This document shows, piece after piece, positions 8,473-17,052 of a stretch of 64,000 nt of DNA. Origin of the DNA: Brenneria bubanii. GTDB lineage: Bacteria; Pseudomonadota; Gammaproteobacteria; Enterobacterales; Enterobacteriaceae. The stretch covers positions 1 through 64,000 of the forward strand of contig NZ_JAKMAJ010000004.1 of NCBI RefSeq assembly GCF_022378355.1, read 5' to 3'. The notes beneath the pieces are model-generated. The model searched no databases, had not been told where the DNA came from, and worked only from the letters and a program-made list of their open reading frames with translations. Both the position numbers and the translations under genes were made by a program. Position 1 is the first letter of the stretch. Every line of letters starts with the position of its first letter.

Positions 8473-9576
8473 GTGTCGCGAACTTTAGATCATTTCAATT
8501 CTCTGCATCAAATCCCTGAACTGGGCTTTGAAGAGTACAAAACGTCCGCTTATATCGGCGATGCCTTAGAAGCAGCGGGATTTCAGGTTTATCGCAACGT
8601 CGGCGGTACCACCGGAATTGTCGCGGAAGTCGATAGCGGCAAGCCGGGACCGGTAGTGGCGCTGCGGGCAGATATGGATGCGCTGGGCCATATTATCGAT
8701 GGTCGCGTAGAGGCTCGCCATACCTGCGGCCATGATGGGCACTCTTCGGTGATGCTGACCGCCGCAGAAGAGATCCTCGCAGAAGGTCTGGTGAAGCGCG
8801 GGAAGCTGAAAATACTGTTCCAGCCCGCCGAAGAACTGGGTGCCGGGGCGATAGCGCTGACGGAAGCCGGCGTACTGGATGATGTCGACATGCTGTTTGG
8901 TTTCCATCTCAGACCGCAGGAAGAGTGCCCGATGGGTAAGGCGGTGGCGGCGATGTATTATTCCGCCTCCGCGACAGTGATGGTCGACTTCCACGGCAAA
9001 GCCGCGCATGCGGCCCGCCCTCATCTGGGCATTAACGCGCTGGATGCCGCGTCACACGCGGTGCAGGCCGTGAACGGTATTCATCTGGCTCCTTCGCTGA
9101 CCTGGAGCGCGAAAGCCACGCGTTTTATCTGCGATGCAGGCGTGACGAACTCGGTGCCGGCGAAAGCGCACGTGTGCTGGGATCTGCGCAGCGCGGAAAA
9201 TGACGGCATGGCGACGCTAAAAGATCGCGTGCTCAGGGCGATAGAGAGCAGCGCAGCGGCTTACGGCGGCACTGTAGATATCAACATCATCAAAGAGATG
9301 CCCGCCGCAATTATTGATGACGGCGCTACGGCTATCGTTAGCCAGGCGATCAGGGAAACCTTTGGCGATGCGGGCTTAATCGACGCTAAGAGTACGCCGG
9401 GGAGCGAAGATTTTTTCCACTACCTGCGCCTGCGCCCGGAAGTGAAAGGTGCGTTTTGGGGACTGGGCTGCAACCTGCAGCCGGGCCTGCATCATCCTGA
9501 TATGCATTTTGAACGCACCGCGCTGGCCGATGGCGTGCGGGTGTTTAAATCCTGCATCCGGCAGGTGCTCGGTTAA
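8473..9576 (+). CDS. M20-family amidohydrolase / peptidase
   Basis: A cytoplasmic zinc hydrolase of 367 residues, GTG start after AAGGAG. Seen motifs are HQIPELGFEE (12-21), ALRADMDAL (63-71), H83-TCGHDGH-90 with the metal Cys and His, FQPAEELGAGA with the catalytic Glu, a lid domain with FHGKAAHAARPHLG, and TPGSEDFFHY near the C-terminus. This is the M20D type (N-acyl-amino-acid amidohydrolase, hippurate hydrolase, AbgA/B). As third gene of the yjiHG-like operon it probably hydrolyses the imported N-acyl or dipeptide substrate. The precise substrate is not readable. Confidence 0.85.
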   Translation: MSRTLDHFNSLHQIPELGFEEYKTSAYIGDALEAAGFQVYRNVGGTTGIVAEVDSGKPGPVVALRADMDALGHIIDGRVEARHTCGHDGHSSVMLTAAEEILAEGLVKRGKLKILFQPAEELGAGAIALTEAGVLDDVDMLFGFHLRPQEECPMGKAVAAMYYSASATVMVDFHGKAAHAARPHLGINALDAASHAVQAVNGIHLAPSLTWSAKATRFICDAGVTNSVPAKAHVCWDLRSAENDGMATLKDRVLRAIESSAAAYGGTVDINIIKEMPAAIIDDGATAIVSQAIRETFGDAGLIDAKSTPGSEDFFHYLRLRPEVKGAFWGLGCNLQPGLHHPDMHFERTALADGVRVFKSCIRQVLG

Positions 9577-9639
9577 AGGGGAAATCCCGAAGATTGAGAG
9601 AATGTGTTCGCAGTTCTCCCTGGGGGCGGCTAGCCCCCT

Positions 9640-9790
9640 ATTTCAGAGCCGTTATCGCGTATCCAGTCGGCGGCGCGTTCATCGAATGGTTGCTCGGTGG
9701 TAAATCCGGCATTCTTCAGCCATTGTTCGGCGATGTTGATAGCCGGATATCGTGGCTGCCTTTAACCGGTCGATAGCCGACACGGGGAAA
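9640..9790 (-). pseudogene. SymE-like remnant
   Basis: The minus strand reads RYPAINIAEQWLKNAGFTTE then QPFDERAADWIRDNG. The PAINIxxQWLxxAGFxT part matches the SymE core, but the C-terminal strand is replaced by an unrelated tail and stops lie upstream. This marks the return of graveyard sequence right after the metabolic cassette. Confidence 0.55.
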
Positions 9791-9839
9791 GCGCCCGGCC
9801 AGCAGATTTTAAAAACGGGCGGATCTGGCATAGAATTCA

Positions 9840-10062
9840 TGTCCACCCTGAGCTATGGACTGTGGATGGGCGGTAGCGTGAGCGATTTTTTGTACGATGA
9901 TGAGGGAATGAAGGTCACTTACCGCCGAAACGAGTAATGAGATTCAAGCGTCGGATAGATTGCTGCACTTACCCGATAAAGTTGACGGGGGAACTTTATC
10001 TTGGCCAGTATGTGCCGAATCCCTTGGGGATAGTTTCTGTTCGAGGCAACGACTATTTCTAG
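9840..10062 (+). pseudogene. Rhs core scrap
   Basis: Bases 9979-10062 read KLTGELYLGQYVPNPLGIVS then VRGNDYF and TAG, matching the end of the Rhs shell (PDPIKLTGGLNLxQYVPNPxxWVDPLG). Bases 9840-9937 hold a short open stretch ending DDEGMKVTYRRNE whose DNA resembles that near 12703-12745, probably another piece of the same core. Confidence 0.6.
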
Positions 10063-10077
10063 CAATGGCGAATGGCG

Positions 10078-10599
10078 ATGAATGATAAGATGATAATTGA
10101 ACCTATAGAATTTATTTTTACAACGGGATTTTTTAAAGGTTTGTCTGATATAGCGACAAATAATGAAATAATAATTAAAAATACCGATGATGCTTTTTGT
10201 TTTGCCTTCGAACAAGAACTGCCATCTGATTATAAGGTTTGGAACGATATACATGATGAGTATCGTAAAAAGCTTAGGCAACATGCTGCTTTTCAAAAAG
10301 CATTTAATTTTGCCAATGATAGTCTGAAAACTCTCCAGCAAAAAAACTCTTCTTACTTTCTTGATTATAGAAAGAAGAAAGTAAAAAAATCAAATAATAA
10401 ACATGATGATTTTGTTTTTTCTGAGGCAAGAGAGGATGCCTACTCTGTATTATCCACTATAGCAATTAACAGATACTTGAATAGTTTTATTAATGATGGC
10501 GTTCTTGAGAAAATATTTAGTCTTTATCAGTGTGGTGGATGGCCCTGTGGTATGAAAGGTGATGCTATTTTGGTTTTCGATCCAGCAGTACTCATGTAA
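10078..10599 (+). CDS. putative orphan immunity protein (173 aa)
   Basis: A 173-residue cytoplasmic protein with a Lys-rich middle (DYRKKKVKKSNNK) and the ending CGGWPCGMKGDAILVFDPAV. The GGWPxG ending resembles the SGHWPVG ending of the split gene at 1942-2421. Start could be ATG 10072 or 10078; neither has a good ribosome site, and the Rhs scrap stops only 10-15 bases upstream. The family is unnamed to me. Role inferred from its place behind an Rhs core end. Confidence 0.55.
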   Translation: MNDKMIIEPIEFIFTTGFFKGLSDIATNNEIIIKNTDDAFCFAFEQELPSDYKVWNDIHDEYRKKLRQHAAFQKAFNFANDSLKTLQQKNSSYFLDYRKKKVKKSNNKHDDFVFSEAREDAYSVLSTIAINRYLNSFINDGVLEKIFSLYQCGGWPCGMKGDAILVFDPAVLM

Positions 10600-10613
10600 T
10601 CTAAAAAATAGAA

Positions 10614-10776
10614 GCCGGAAGAAGGCATCTATGATGCAATGGATGAGAAAGATGAGTTTATTATAGAGGAATTGAAAGTGGATTGTTTTTTATCAAAATA
10701 TAGGCAACCAGTTTCTTCTTGTTATAGAGTTTATAGAAATATAAAAAATACATTTCCTGATGTAAATATCGAATGA
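10614..10776 (+). pseudogene. half hairpin joined to the 3' end of another immunity-type gene
   Basis: GCCGGAAG, the left arm of the cassette hairpin (copy 3), begins 14 bases after the preceding stop but has no matching right arm. From 10621 an open frame without start reads EEGIYDAMDEKDEFIIEELK and ends NTFPDVNIE, TGA 10774-10776. The join suggests that recombination at the hairpin replaced the right arm by the tail of a different cassette. Confidence 0.45.
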
Positions 10777-10975
10777 ATATTCTGTGATTCATTTAGATCG
10801 AATTTTTTGAACTCAAGCAACGAAAGCGAGATTACTGTGGCAAGATACTCTATATGAAAATACTGGTATAATTACGAAAATAATCGATAGCTGTCAGAAA
10901 ATCTAATGAGATAAATTAATTTAATCATCACTTACATCTCTTTTAAATATATTTAACTTCTTTGGGGAAGGATTT

Positions 10976-11461
10976 ATGGAGTTTGTTAACTTTTTTAAAA
11001 AATATAAGCCATTGGCTTTGTTTTCGTTTCCTTCTGGTTGGGTTTCTCTAAAAAATAATATGTATGATATCGATCCCGCCATTTTTGATTCTGGCTCGAG
11101 TCATGAGTTATCGTGTCTGGAAGATCTTTTCTTTGGGGAAGATGTTTTCATGGCTAGATGTGAAATGCCATTGACTAATGCAGTAAATATCATGGCTGTG
11201 TTATCGATCGGATGCAGATTGATGAAAGATGATTTATCTGGATTACCCTCGCACTGTTTTTATGATGTGGAAGTTACTCTTTACTCTATAAAAAGTAAGA
11301 GGAAAAACTCTTTTTTTGAAAAGAAAGAGATTTTATCTAATAGATATGATGCAGCAAAAAAAACATCAGAGTATATGATGCTCTTTTCGAATTATATTTA
11401 TCCCGACTTACAAGATGGAATTTTAGATCTCAATGGTGATTTAGATACGTACTTTTCTTAG
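10976..11461 (+). CDS. putative orphan immunity protein (161 aa)
   Basis: A 161-residue cytoplasmic protein starting MEFVNFFKKYKPLALFSFPS at an ATG nine bases after GGGGAAGGA, one of the better ribosome sites in this region. No signal peptide. Family not recognised. No readable toxin tip precedes it. A GTCGGAG hairpin follows. The frame is intact, so it could still be expressed and confer resistance. Confidence 0.6.
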   Translation: MEFVNFFKKYKPLALFSFPSGWVSLKNNMYDIDPAIFDSGSSHELSCLEDLFFGEDVFMARCEMPLTNAVNIMAVLSIGCRLMKDDLSGLPSHCFYDVEVTLYSIKSKRKNSFFEKKEILSNRYDAAKKTSEYMMLFSNYIYPDLQDGILDLNGDLDTYFS

Positions 11462-11492
11462 GGAATTATGCATTAAATCCACTATCTTAAAA

Positions 11493-11520
11493 GTCGGAGG
11501 TGTTATCTCCGACCCTTGCT
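11493..11520 (+). terminator. stem-loop after immunity gene
   Basis: GTCGGAG and CTCCGAC form a 7-bp stem with a 7-base loop, 30 bases after the immunity stop. The following bases lack a run of T, so termination would be weak. Confidence 0.45.
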
Positions 11521-11721
11521 GATTTTATCTACCGACCCGATAGACTCTCACAGGGGAATAAGGCCACTATCGTAGGTGTATAACTCCCCAGCGTTAAGTG
11601 AGAAGACGCCCTTAGCTCAAGAAACCTGGAAACAAAGATGTTCAGGTGAAAAAACAGCGATGTGATGAGTTAAGCATAAATACTGTGCACAAGTTCCTCG
11701 AGTGTCAAAGGGGGGAATAGC

Positions 11722-11874
11722 ATGGACGGATTGAATAAAACCGGTAAAGGTAAAAACCGGGAAGAGATGAAATCGAAAAGAGTGAAAATATTAGGCAGAA
11801 AGCATTCTGATGATACAACTTATTGGTTTGACATGCTGAAGATGGTTAATCTGGCGTTTCAGAAAATCATTTGA
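11722..11874 (+). CDS. small basic ORF of unknown function (50 aa)
   Basis: ATG preceded by AAAGGGGGGAA at good spacing. It encodes a Lys-rich 50-residue peptide (MDGLNKTGKGKNREEMKSKR, ending NLAFQKII). Its stop lies 50 bases before the next immunity-type gene. It could be a leftover of a toxin tip with a chance start. No family recognised. Confidence 0.35.
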   Translation: MDGLNKTGKGKNREEMKSKRVKILGRKHSDDTTYWFDMLKMVNLAFQKII

Positions 11875-11924
11875 GTAGGTATATTCATACTGATGACTGT
11901 AAATACGAAGAGTTTATTTTTTAC

Positions 11925-12554
11925 ATGAAAAAAAATGAAAGGATTATAAAATTCCCTCTTCCTGACTGGAATAAGCCATTCGTTTCTAATGATGATTTAG
12001 ATGCTTATTGTGTTTGTTATCAATATGACGTGAATGAATATGGGTATGGCCCTTATGGATTTGACACTGAAAATAGTAAAAAAATAATTGATAAGGTTTT
12101 TGATGATGACCTGTTTCAGTTGAGTGAATCGGGGATGGAAAAAATCAGTAATGTAAAATTAATGAAGAAAAAAGGATTTTATGTTTATTCAAAATTAAGT
12201 TCCGTAGTGAGTTTGCATTGTGAGGTCGAGAGCTATAAAAAATCATTCTTAAAAATAAAATTAAAAAAAACAAATCATTACCATTATCGCCTGAACCAAT
12301 AAAACCAAGTATTTTAAATTTAATGAAAGGTGATATTTTTTATAGTAAAAATATATCTAGAATCCTAGGTATGGGCTATGGCGTTTTTATCACTAATCAC
12401 TATATGCCAAAGGCCGGTGAGTCTTTTATTTTTTTTTGATAGGGATGCCTACCGTTTATTTGAGAAATATGCGATTGATTCAGGTGTTGGTTGCCTGGTT
12501 GTAGATTCAATCGATAAATTAAAGTCATGGTGGATTTTTAATCAAAAAGCCTAA
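11925..12554 (+). pseudogene. orphan immunity gene with two homopolymer frameshifts (paralogue of 15721-16320)
   Basis: ATG 11925 begins MKKNERIIKFPLPDWNKPF, matching MKNQIIKFPFPLWDN of the gene at 15721. The frame breaks in an A-rich run at about 12262-12270. The next frame reads PSILNLMKGDIFYSKN ... HYMPKAGESFIFF, parallel to LILNVHSTSGYDIE ... FYTPQAGESLVFF in the paralogue. A second break in a T run at 12429-12437 leads to DRDAYRLFEKYAIDSGVGCL and TAA at 12552-12554. Restored, it would have about 209 residues. Sequencing error in homopolymers cannot be excluded. Confidence 0.7.
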
Positions 12555-12699
12555 TAAGTTAGGCGGTGTTTCCTATTTTTTATCTTATTATCTGATTGTG
12601 TTATTAAAAATAAATCTTAATAATACGCCGTGCTGGTCGCTAGCCCTCTGAAATAAATCCTGAAGCCGCGGACGGGTTGGACCTGCCATTGTCCGCTAG

Positions 12700-12793
12700 C
12701 CTGAGCGATTGTCTATATGATAACGACTGAATGAAGGCAACGATAATCGAACCAAGCGCTTTTCTTGACTGGATAGATCCCTTGGGATGGTAA
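12700..12793 (+). pseudogene. Rhs core scrap (DWIDPLG)
   Basis: Bases 12767-12793 read DWIDPLGW and stop, the diagnostic end of Rhs cores. The preceding DNA (12703-12745) resembles that at 9870-9915. The rest of 12555-12962 holds no recognisable gene. Confidence 0.55.
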
Positions 12794-12962
12794 AGAACTT
12801 ATGAGGGGCGCTGATATGTCTCGGCATGTTAGCAGCCATAATGTCTTTGATGAGGATGAATTGTCGGAGGTGAACCTGTGGCAGCATGCAGGAATGATCT
12901 CCTGGAGAAATCCAGGCTAGTTCTATCAGAGATAATAGAAGATATAAAAGTATGGTGATTAT

Positions 12963-13419
12963 ATGAATAAAGAATATATTTTTTAGCGCTGCATTATCTG
13001 ATGTGGCAGAAAAGAATTACGCGGCTGGCGTGGGTCATGAAGAAGCAAAGCTATTTGTAGAGAAAATTTTTAATCTATACAAGGAGTCAGGACTAGCTAC
13101 ACCCAATATTAATTGGATAGATAAAGTACCTGCAAATGTGAAGGCATGGATGAAAGATGCGCTTGGCAATGAATTGCATTATATGAAAGAGCCACCAGGT
13201 TGGTTGCATGAAGCAAGCTGGCGGTTTATCAATGAAGAACCCATGATATTTATCTCTCAAGTTGAATTTATTGATAATGAAGTTATGGATAATAATTTAT
13301 TCACTGACGATGTTTTATATACCTTTGCCGGTAGAAAAAAAACAAATGATGGATGGTCGTTCGTTGTAAAAATGGTCAAGCAGAGTAAAAATACTATTGG
13401 TACTACTTATATTTACTAA
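12963..13419 (+). pseudogene. orphan immunity-type gene, frameshift near its start
   Basis: ATG 12963 reads MNKEYIF and hits TAG after a run of six T (about 12979-12984). One base of shift restores a frame that reads FSAALSDVAEKNYAAGVGHE and continues to TAA 13417-13419, about 151 residues in all. Without the upstream part, translation could start only at GTG 13003. The protein is cytoplasmic, with WLHEASWRFINEEPMIFISQ in the middle. Family not recognised. Confidence 0.55.
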
Positions 13420-13425
13420 ACAGAA

Positions 13426-13452
13426 AGCCGGAAGCGGTCTAACTGCTTTTCA
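13426..13452 (+). repeat. immunity-cassette hairpin, copy 4, right arm decayed
   Basis: GCCGGAAGCGGT is followed by ACTGCTTTT, giving only a short upper stem. The expected TTCCGGC right base is missing and unrelated sequence (CAACTATGGG) begins there. Confidence 0.45.
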
Positions 13453-13621
13453 ACTATGGGTTTAAATGATGAAGTAATCATATCAACGAAGATATTCTAA
13501 ATTTTATAAAATTGATCAATAACGGCAATCTTCAGGAAAAATACACGTATTAGAGTTGGGGTAAATACTTGTTAAAAGCATATGAATTATCATGATTGAC
13601 TAGTGAAAAAGGAGTAATGTG

Positions 13622-13990
13622 ATGATTAGTAATGACCTTGTCGATATGGATAAGACACTGTCTTCGCCTTTTTTCTTTGATTTTTTGAAAAATATAGATG
13701 TAGACAGTGTTTTGGATTTACGGGACTCTCATCTTTTTGATACTCAATGGATGATTGATTTCAATAGATTGAAAAATGAATCTTACAATCAGGAAGATTT
13801 AGATTTTATTAATATTCTTCGTGAAAAATCCTTCAAACTATCATTTGAAGTTATAAAAAACCATGAGATTGCCTCAAGAATATCAGACGATATTGAAATA
13901 ATTGCAAAAGATATATTACAAAGAAGTCATGGTGATTGGCCAGCTAAATATCTTTGGGAATCATATAAAAATAAAAAATTCCCAGATTGA
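13622..13990 (+). CDS. putative orphan immunity protein (122 aa)
   Basis: The ATG at 13622 follows AAAAAGGAG by seven bases; a GTG one codon earlier is less likely. The protein is 122 residues, acidic and helical, ending SHGDWPAKYLWESYKNKKFP. The layout (helical body, then a xxHGDWPxxY tail) recalls small helical immunity proteins and the fragment at 14720 (SRCHPKWLGDYYIHMI). No signal peptide. Family not named. Confidence 0.6.
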   Translation: MISNDLVDMDKTLSSPFFFDFLKNIDVDSVLDLRDSHLFDTQWMIDFNRLKNESYNQEDLDFINILREKSFKLSFEVIKNHEIASRISDDIEIIAKDILQRSHGDWPAKYLWESYKNKKFPD

Positions 13991-14039
13991 TAACATAAAA
14001 TCAGGCAGCGAGCGACGTATTCCTTTCTTCTTATATAGT

Positions 14040-14156
14040 TTCACCGCCGGGTTATGTCATCAATGTCAACGCCGGGGGGATGCTATAATCGCATCGGTCA
14101 GGTTATCGCTGAATGTGGCAATAGACGCAGCGACTATGATGCCTCTATTTTCATAA
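14040..14156 (+). pseudogene. Rhs repeat scrap
   Basis: Reads YNRIGQVIAECGNRRSDYDA in the plus frame, parallel to YNRSGLVSSERLNWQEMLS plus DYDASG at 2535-2630 and to the RHS repeat consensus. It separates two orphan immunity genes. Confidence 0.45.
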
Positions 14157-14169
14157 CGAGGGTTATTTG

Positions 14170-14571
14170 ATGCAAGATTTTATTAATGCTCTTACAACAG
14201 AACCCATTGTTGATGTTATTGTTTCTGGTTTTCTCGATGCTAAGCAACCGTTAATATTTCATCCTATGTACGAACGTTTGTATTTTCTTTTTAATAGTAT
14301 GAAATTTGAGTTGTGTATTGATGAATTTGGAACTATCAATGCTAATAGTTTAACTGAAATAAATACATGGTTTGATCTTGATGAAGATGATAGCTTTTCT
14401 TTGATGTCTTGCTATTCTCAATTGTTCAAAACTGAGCAAGAGATATTGATTACATCCGTTACTCATCAGTCTGCACCATTTGATTGTTTAACGCTTAGTT
14501 ACCGAGACGGATTTATTGACAGACAGTTAAGTTTAGATCCATGCAATTTTTTCGGGTTCACTTTTTTATGA
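14170..14571 (+). CDS. putative orphan immunity protein (133 aa)
   Basis: ATG 14170 follows ACGAGGG; the upstream in-frame TTG is too close to that site. The protein is acidic (MQDFINALTTEPIVDVIVSG ... WFDLDEDDSFSLMSCYSQLF) with no membrane segment. Acidic immunity proteins often neutralise basic nuclease tips, but no toxin tip is legible upstream and I do not recognise the family. Confidence 0.6.
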   Translation: MQDFINALTTEPIVDVIVSGFLDAKQPLIFHPMYERLYFLFNSMKFELCIDEFGTINANSLTEINTWFDLDEDDSFSLMSCYSQLFKTEQEILITSVTHQSAPFDCLTLSYRDGFIDRQLSLDPCNFFGFTFL

Positions 14572-14719
14572 AAAATCAGAATGCGTCTCATCTATAGCTA
14601 TTTTTCTTATGATGAGCGCTAATACGACTTACTTTCTACATTATCACCAAGAAGTGAAGGTGGCTTACTGTTGAAAAAGTCAGTGTGAATCGCCAGAGGA
14701 CACCAACGCGATTACTAAT

Positions 14720-14977
14720 TTGAAAGAATGTTCTGAAAAAACAAGTGATTTATTATTACAGTCTTCTTATCAAAAGGAGGCCAATGAAATCAAGCTCCTT
14801 GTTAATAGAATATTGATTCTTGACAAGGGGAACAGTGAACGAACATCAATAATAAAAAATCTAATATCTCGTTGCCATCCTAAATGGTTGGGGGATTATT
14901 ATATTCATATGATCAGTTATAAAGAATGGACTGATCTTGTTACCGAGCTTAGAAATAAATTAAAAAAAGAAATATAA
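14720..14977 (+). pseudogene. probable 5'-truncated immunity gene
   Basis: The frame has no ATG at its beginning; it runs in from a stop near 14670 and the first possible start is TTG 14720 with no ribosome site. The readable part (about 85 residues) is helical and charged and ends SRCHPKWLGDYYIHMISYKE. It looks like the C-terminal part of an immunity gene whose 5' end was lost. Confidence 0.4.
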
Positions 14978-15079
14978 AATAAAACCAAATACGGCACAGA
15001 GTATTGATGATAAAGTCCGCCTGCGTCAGTCCACCGCCGATGAGTGTGAACTTCGCTTCCTGTTGTCAAGCTAGCTGAA

Positions 15080-15206
15080 AATTTCATTGGCGGCTGCCCA
15101 CTATGTTGCTGGTTTGTGTAATCTATTGGGTAGTGAAGAATATGGCCGAAATGGTATAAAATGCCACTTAGACGAATTAATCATTAACGTTAAAAATACG
15201 GGGTGA
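15080..15206 (+). pseudogene. toxin-tip or immunity 3' remnant overlapping the next gene
   Basis: The frame, closed upstream by TAG, reads LKISLAAAHYVAGLCNLLGS then EEYGRNGIKCHLDELIINVK and ends TGA 15204-15206. Its stop overlaps the GTG start of the following gene, the tight coupling typical of toxin tip and immunity. Confidence 0.45.
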
Positions 15207-15649
15207 TAAATGTGAATGCAGATGAGGCATTAGATTTCCTTTCTCAAAATCAGCCTATGCCTTCTGATGATATTTTATCTAAGCATGAAATTGATAAATA
15301 TGATGAGGTTAGGCGCTATTTTATTCACGCGCCTGATGTCAGAGCTATTGGTCTGTTTTTAAGATCTTACGGTGAAGGTAATGGTTGGGGAGTATATCAA
15401 TTAGTTGAGGATTTTTTCTATCAGTGTAATCCCAATGACGTAAGGCAAGAAATCCAAAATATTCTTGAAGATCGAGATACCCCTGCGAGTGTCAGGTATT
15501 GGGTGACCCAAGTATCCGCAGCTTTCAGTAATGAGATATTAAGGCCGGGGCTTGAAATATCATTAGAGTCTGAAAATATCGACATAAAAGAAGCGGCAAA
15601 AATAGCCTTATCTATACTGAATGAATTTCTTTCTAATGATATCAAGTGA
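15203..15649 (+). CDS. HEAT-repeat-like immunity protein
   Basis: A 148-residue all-helical acidic protein. The start MINVNADEALDFLSQNQPMP resembles immunity proteins of the form VDEALxLLSxxQPMPxD (from memory). Later helices (FYQCNPNDVRQEIQNILED, SVRYWVTQVSAAF, ENIDIKEAAKIALSILNEFL) have the HEAT-repeat look. GTG start at 15203, with GTG 15212 as an alternative after GGGGTGA. It probably belongs to the toxin remnant whose stop it overlaps. Confidence 0.6.
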   Translation: MINVNADEALDFLSQNQPMPSDDILSKHEIDKYDEVRRYFIHAPDVRAIGLFLRSYGEGNGWGVYQLVEDFFYQCNPNDVRQEIQNILEDRDTPASVRYWVTQVSAAFSNEILRPGLEISLESENIDIKEAAKIALSILNEFLSNDIK

Positions 15650-15720
15650 ATTTTATGCTCCTCCTTGCCTTCTGTTTCTACCTCTCTGCCTGATTGGTTA
15701 TATCTTTTACATGGTGAATA

Positions 15721-16320
15721 ATGAAAAACCAAATTATAAAGTTTCCATTTCCTTTATGGGATAATATCACCAATTCTGACTCCCTATTGATTTGTAAACC
15801 ATATTGCATTTGTTTTAGAAGCGATTTTTCTGAGTCAAGCGAAGGTGATTTTGGATTTAAAAATGAAAAGGCGTGTTTGTTTTTTAATGAATTGCTAAAA
15901 AGAATTATTTTGATAAAAGAAAATAATATTGAGTTAATGAAAAAAAACATGCCGACTGAAAGCGGTCTTTACTTGTATGACGATGATAATATATTTAAAT
16001 CTCTTGAGAAGGAGTTGCTTTTTTACTTGAAAAATAAAAAGAAAAATGAGCTCTTATTAAAAAGAGGGCAAGAAGGTGAAAAAATAGAAATGCCGTTAAT
16101 ATTAAACGTTCATTCAACGAGTGGATATGATATTGAAATCGTTAATCATGCTATAGAAAATAGTTATCCATTCTTTTTAAGGTGTTTCTACACGCCACAG
16201 GCCGGTGAGTCTCTGGTTTTCTTCAATGATAATTTCGATGCTAAAATAAAAAAATTATCGTTAAGTATGGATATTGATTATATGGAAGTATCTACAATGA
16301 ATAATATTCCATACCTATAA
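15721..16320 (+). CDS. putative immunity protein (199 aa), intact paralogue of 11925-12554
   Basis: ATG follows ATGGTGAATA. The protein starts with an IIKFPFPLWDN motif, has a long Lys-rich helical middle (about 60-125) and a C-terminal module with FLRCFYTPQAGESLVFFND. It aligns along its length with the frameshifted gene at 11925-12554, so the two are duplicated or independently acquired members of one family. The family is not known to me. Intact frame, no signal peptide. Confidence 0.65.
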   Translation: MKNQIIKFPFPLWDNITNSDSLLICKPYCICFRSDFSESSEGDFGFKNEKACLFFNELLKRIILIKENNIELMKKNMPTESGLYLYDDDNIFKSLEKELLFYLKNKKKNELLLKRGQEGEKIEMPLILNVHSTSGYDIEIVNHAIENSYPFFLRCFYTPQAGESLVFFNDNFDAKIKKLSLSMDIDYMEVSTMNNIPYL

Positions 16321-16453
16321 ATCTATCGGTGCTGAGAGTGAATGTTAAACTAAATATCAGATGGTATTATAACTGTACCTCTCTTTAGTATAGATGCCGT
16401 GGCCCCTAATAAGAGCCGATTTTTTTTGTATTTGATCGCTGTCAGGTGAATGT

Positions 16454-16840
16454 GTGGTAACTGTTATGGATATATATAAAGTTATAGAAAAGTTAAAATC
16501 CATTGAAAATCGCTTGGGTAAAAAATTACCTAATGCATATAAAAAGTTTTTATCTGAAGAAGTGGGCAGTAAAGAATGCTATGAAATAAATAATGGAGGG
16601 TGTGTTGTTTATATTTATAACGTCCTTGATTTGATTGAAAGAAATCAGACTTATGCCATACAGAATGTAGAGCCTGATTATCTTTTGATCGGCCAGGATG
16701 GTGATCTGGGTTATTTTATTTGTCTGGGCGATAATGACGATAAAATATATAGTTTAGATCTTGGCGCTCTTGGTAGTTTAGAGCTGGATGAAGAGGCTAA
16801 GGATCTGTATAGCTTAGGTGCTGGCAGTGGTTGTTCATAA
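16454..16840 (+). CDS. SMI1/KNR4 (SUKH) family immunity protein
   Basis: A 128-residue protein (or 124 from ATG 16466). The pattern IENRLGKKLPNAYKKFLSEE near residue 20, then YLLIGQDGDLGYFICLGDND (about 77-96) and DLGALGSLELDEEAKDL, is that of SUKH-superfamily immunity proteins, which inactivate many polymorphic toxins. The GTG at 16454 has AGGTGA four bases upstream; ATG 16466 is the alternative. No toxin tip is legible upstream. Confidence 0.75.
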   Translation: MVTVMDIYKVIEKLKSIENRLGKKLPNAYKKFLSEEVGSKECYEINNGGCVVYIYNVLDLIERNQTYAIQNVEPDYLLIGQDGDLGYFICLGDNDDKIYSLDLGALGSLELDEEAKDLYSLGAGSGCS

Positions 16841-16897
16841 AGCGTTGAAACGCGATCATCTGCAAAGGCTGAAGAAGCGCTTTACTAAAAGTAGATG

Positions 16898-17052
16898 TCA
16901 CTATAATTTTTGCAGTAAGCCATCGTTATCTTGTAGAAAAGATAGTCGGGATACTTCATGATAAAATACCAGGAATATCTTTTTCGAACATATTAGGCAT
17001 TAAATCTATGTGTGAAAAAGTCGCTGACCTTTCCAACAACGAGAATCACTGA
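16898..17052 (+). pseudogene. 3' remnant coupled to the pentapeptide gene
   Basis: An open frame without start reads VTIIFAVSHRYLVEKIVGIL ... CEKVADLSNNENH and its TGA (17050-17052) overlaps the next ATG by one base. This is the expected junction of a toxin tip or preceding immunity gene with the pentapeptide-repeat gene. Family unknown. Confidence 0.4.
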
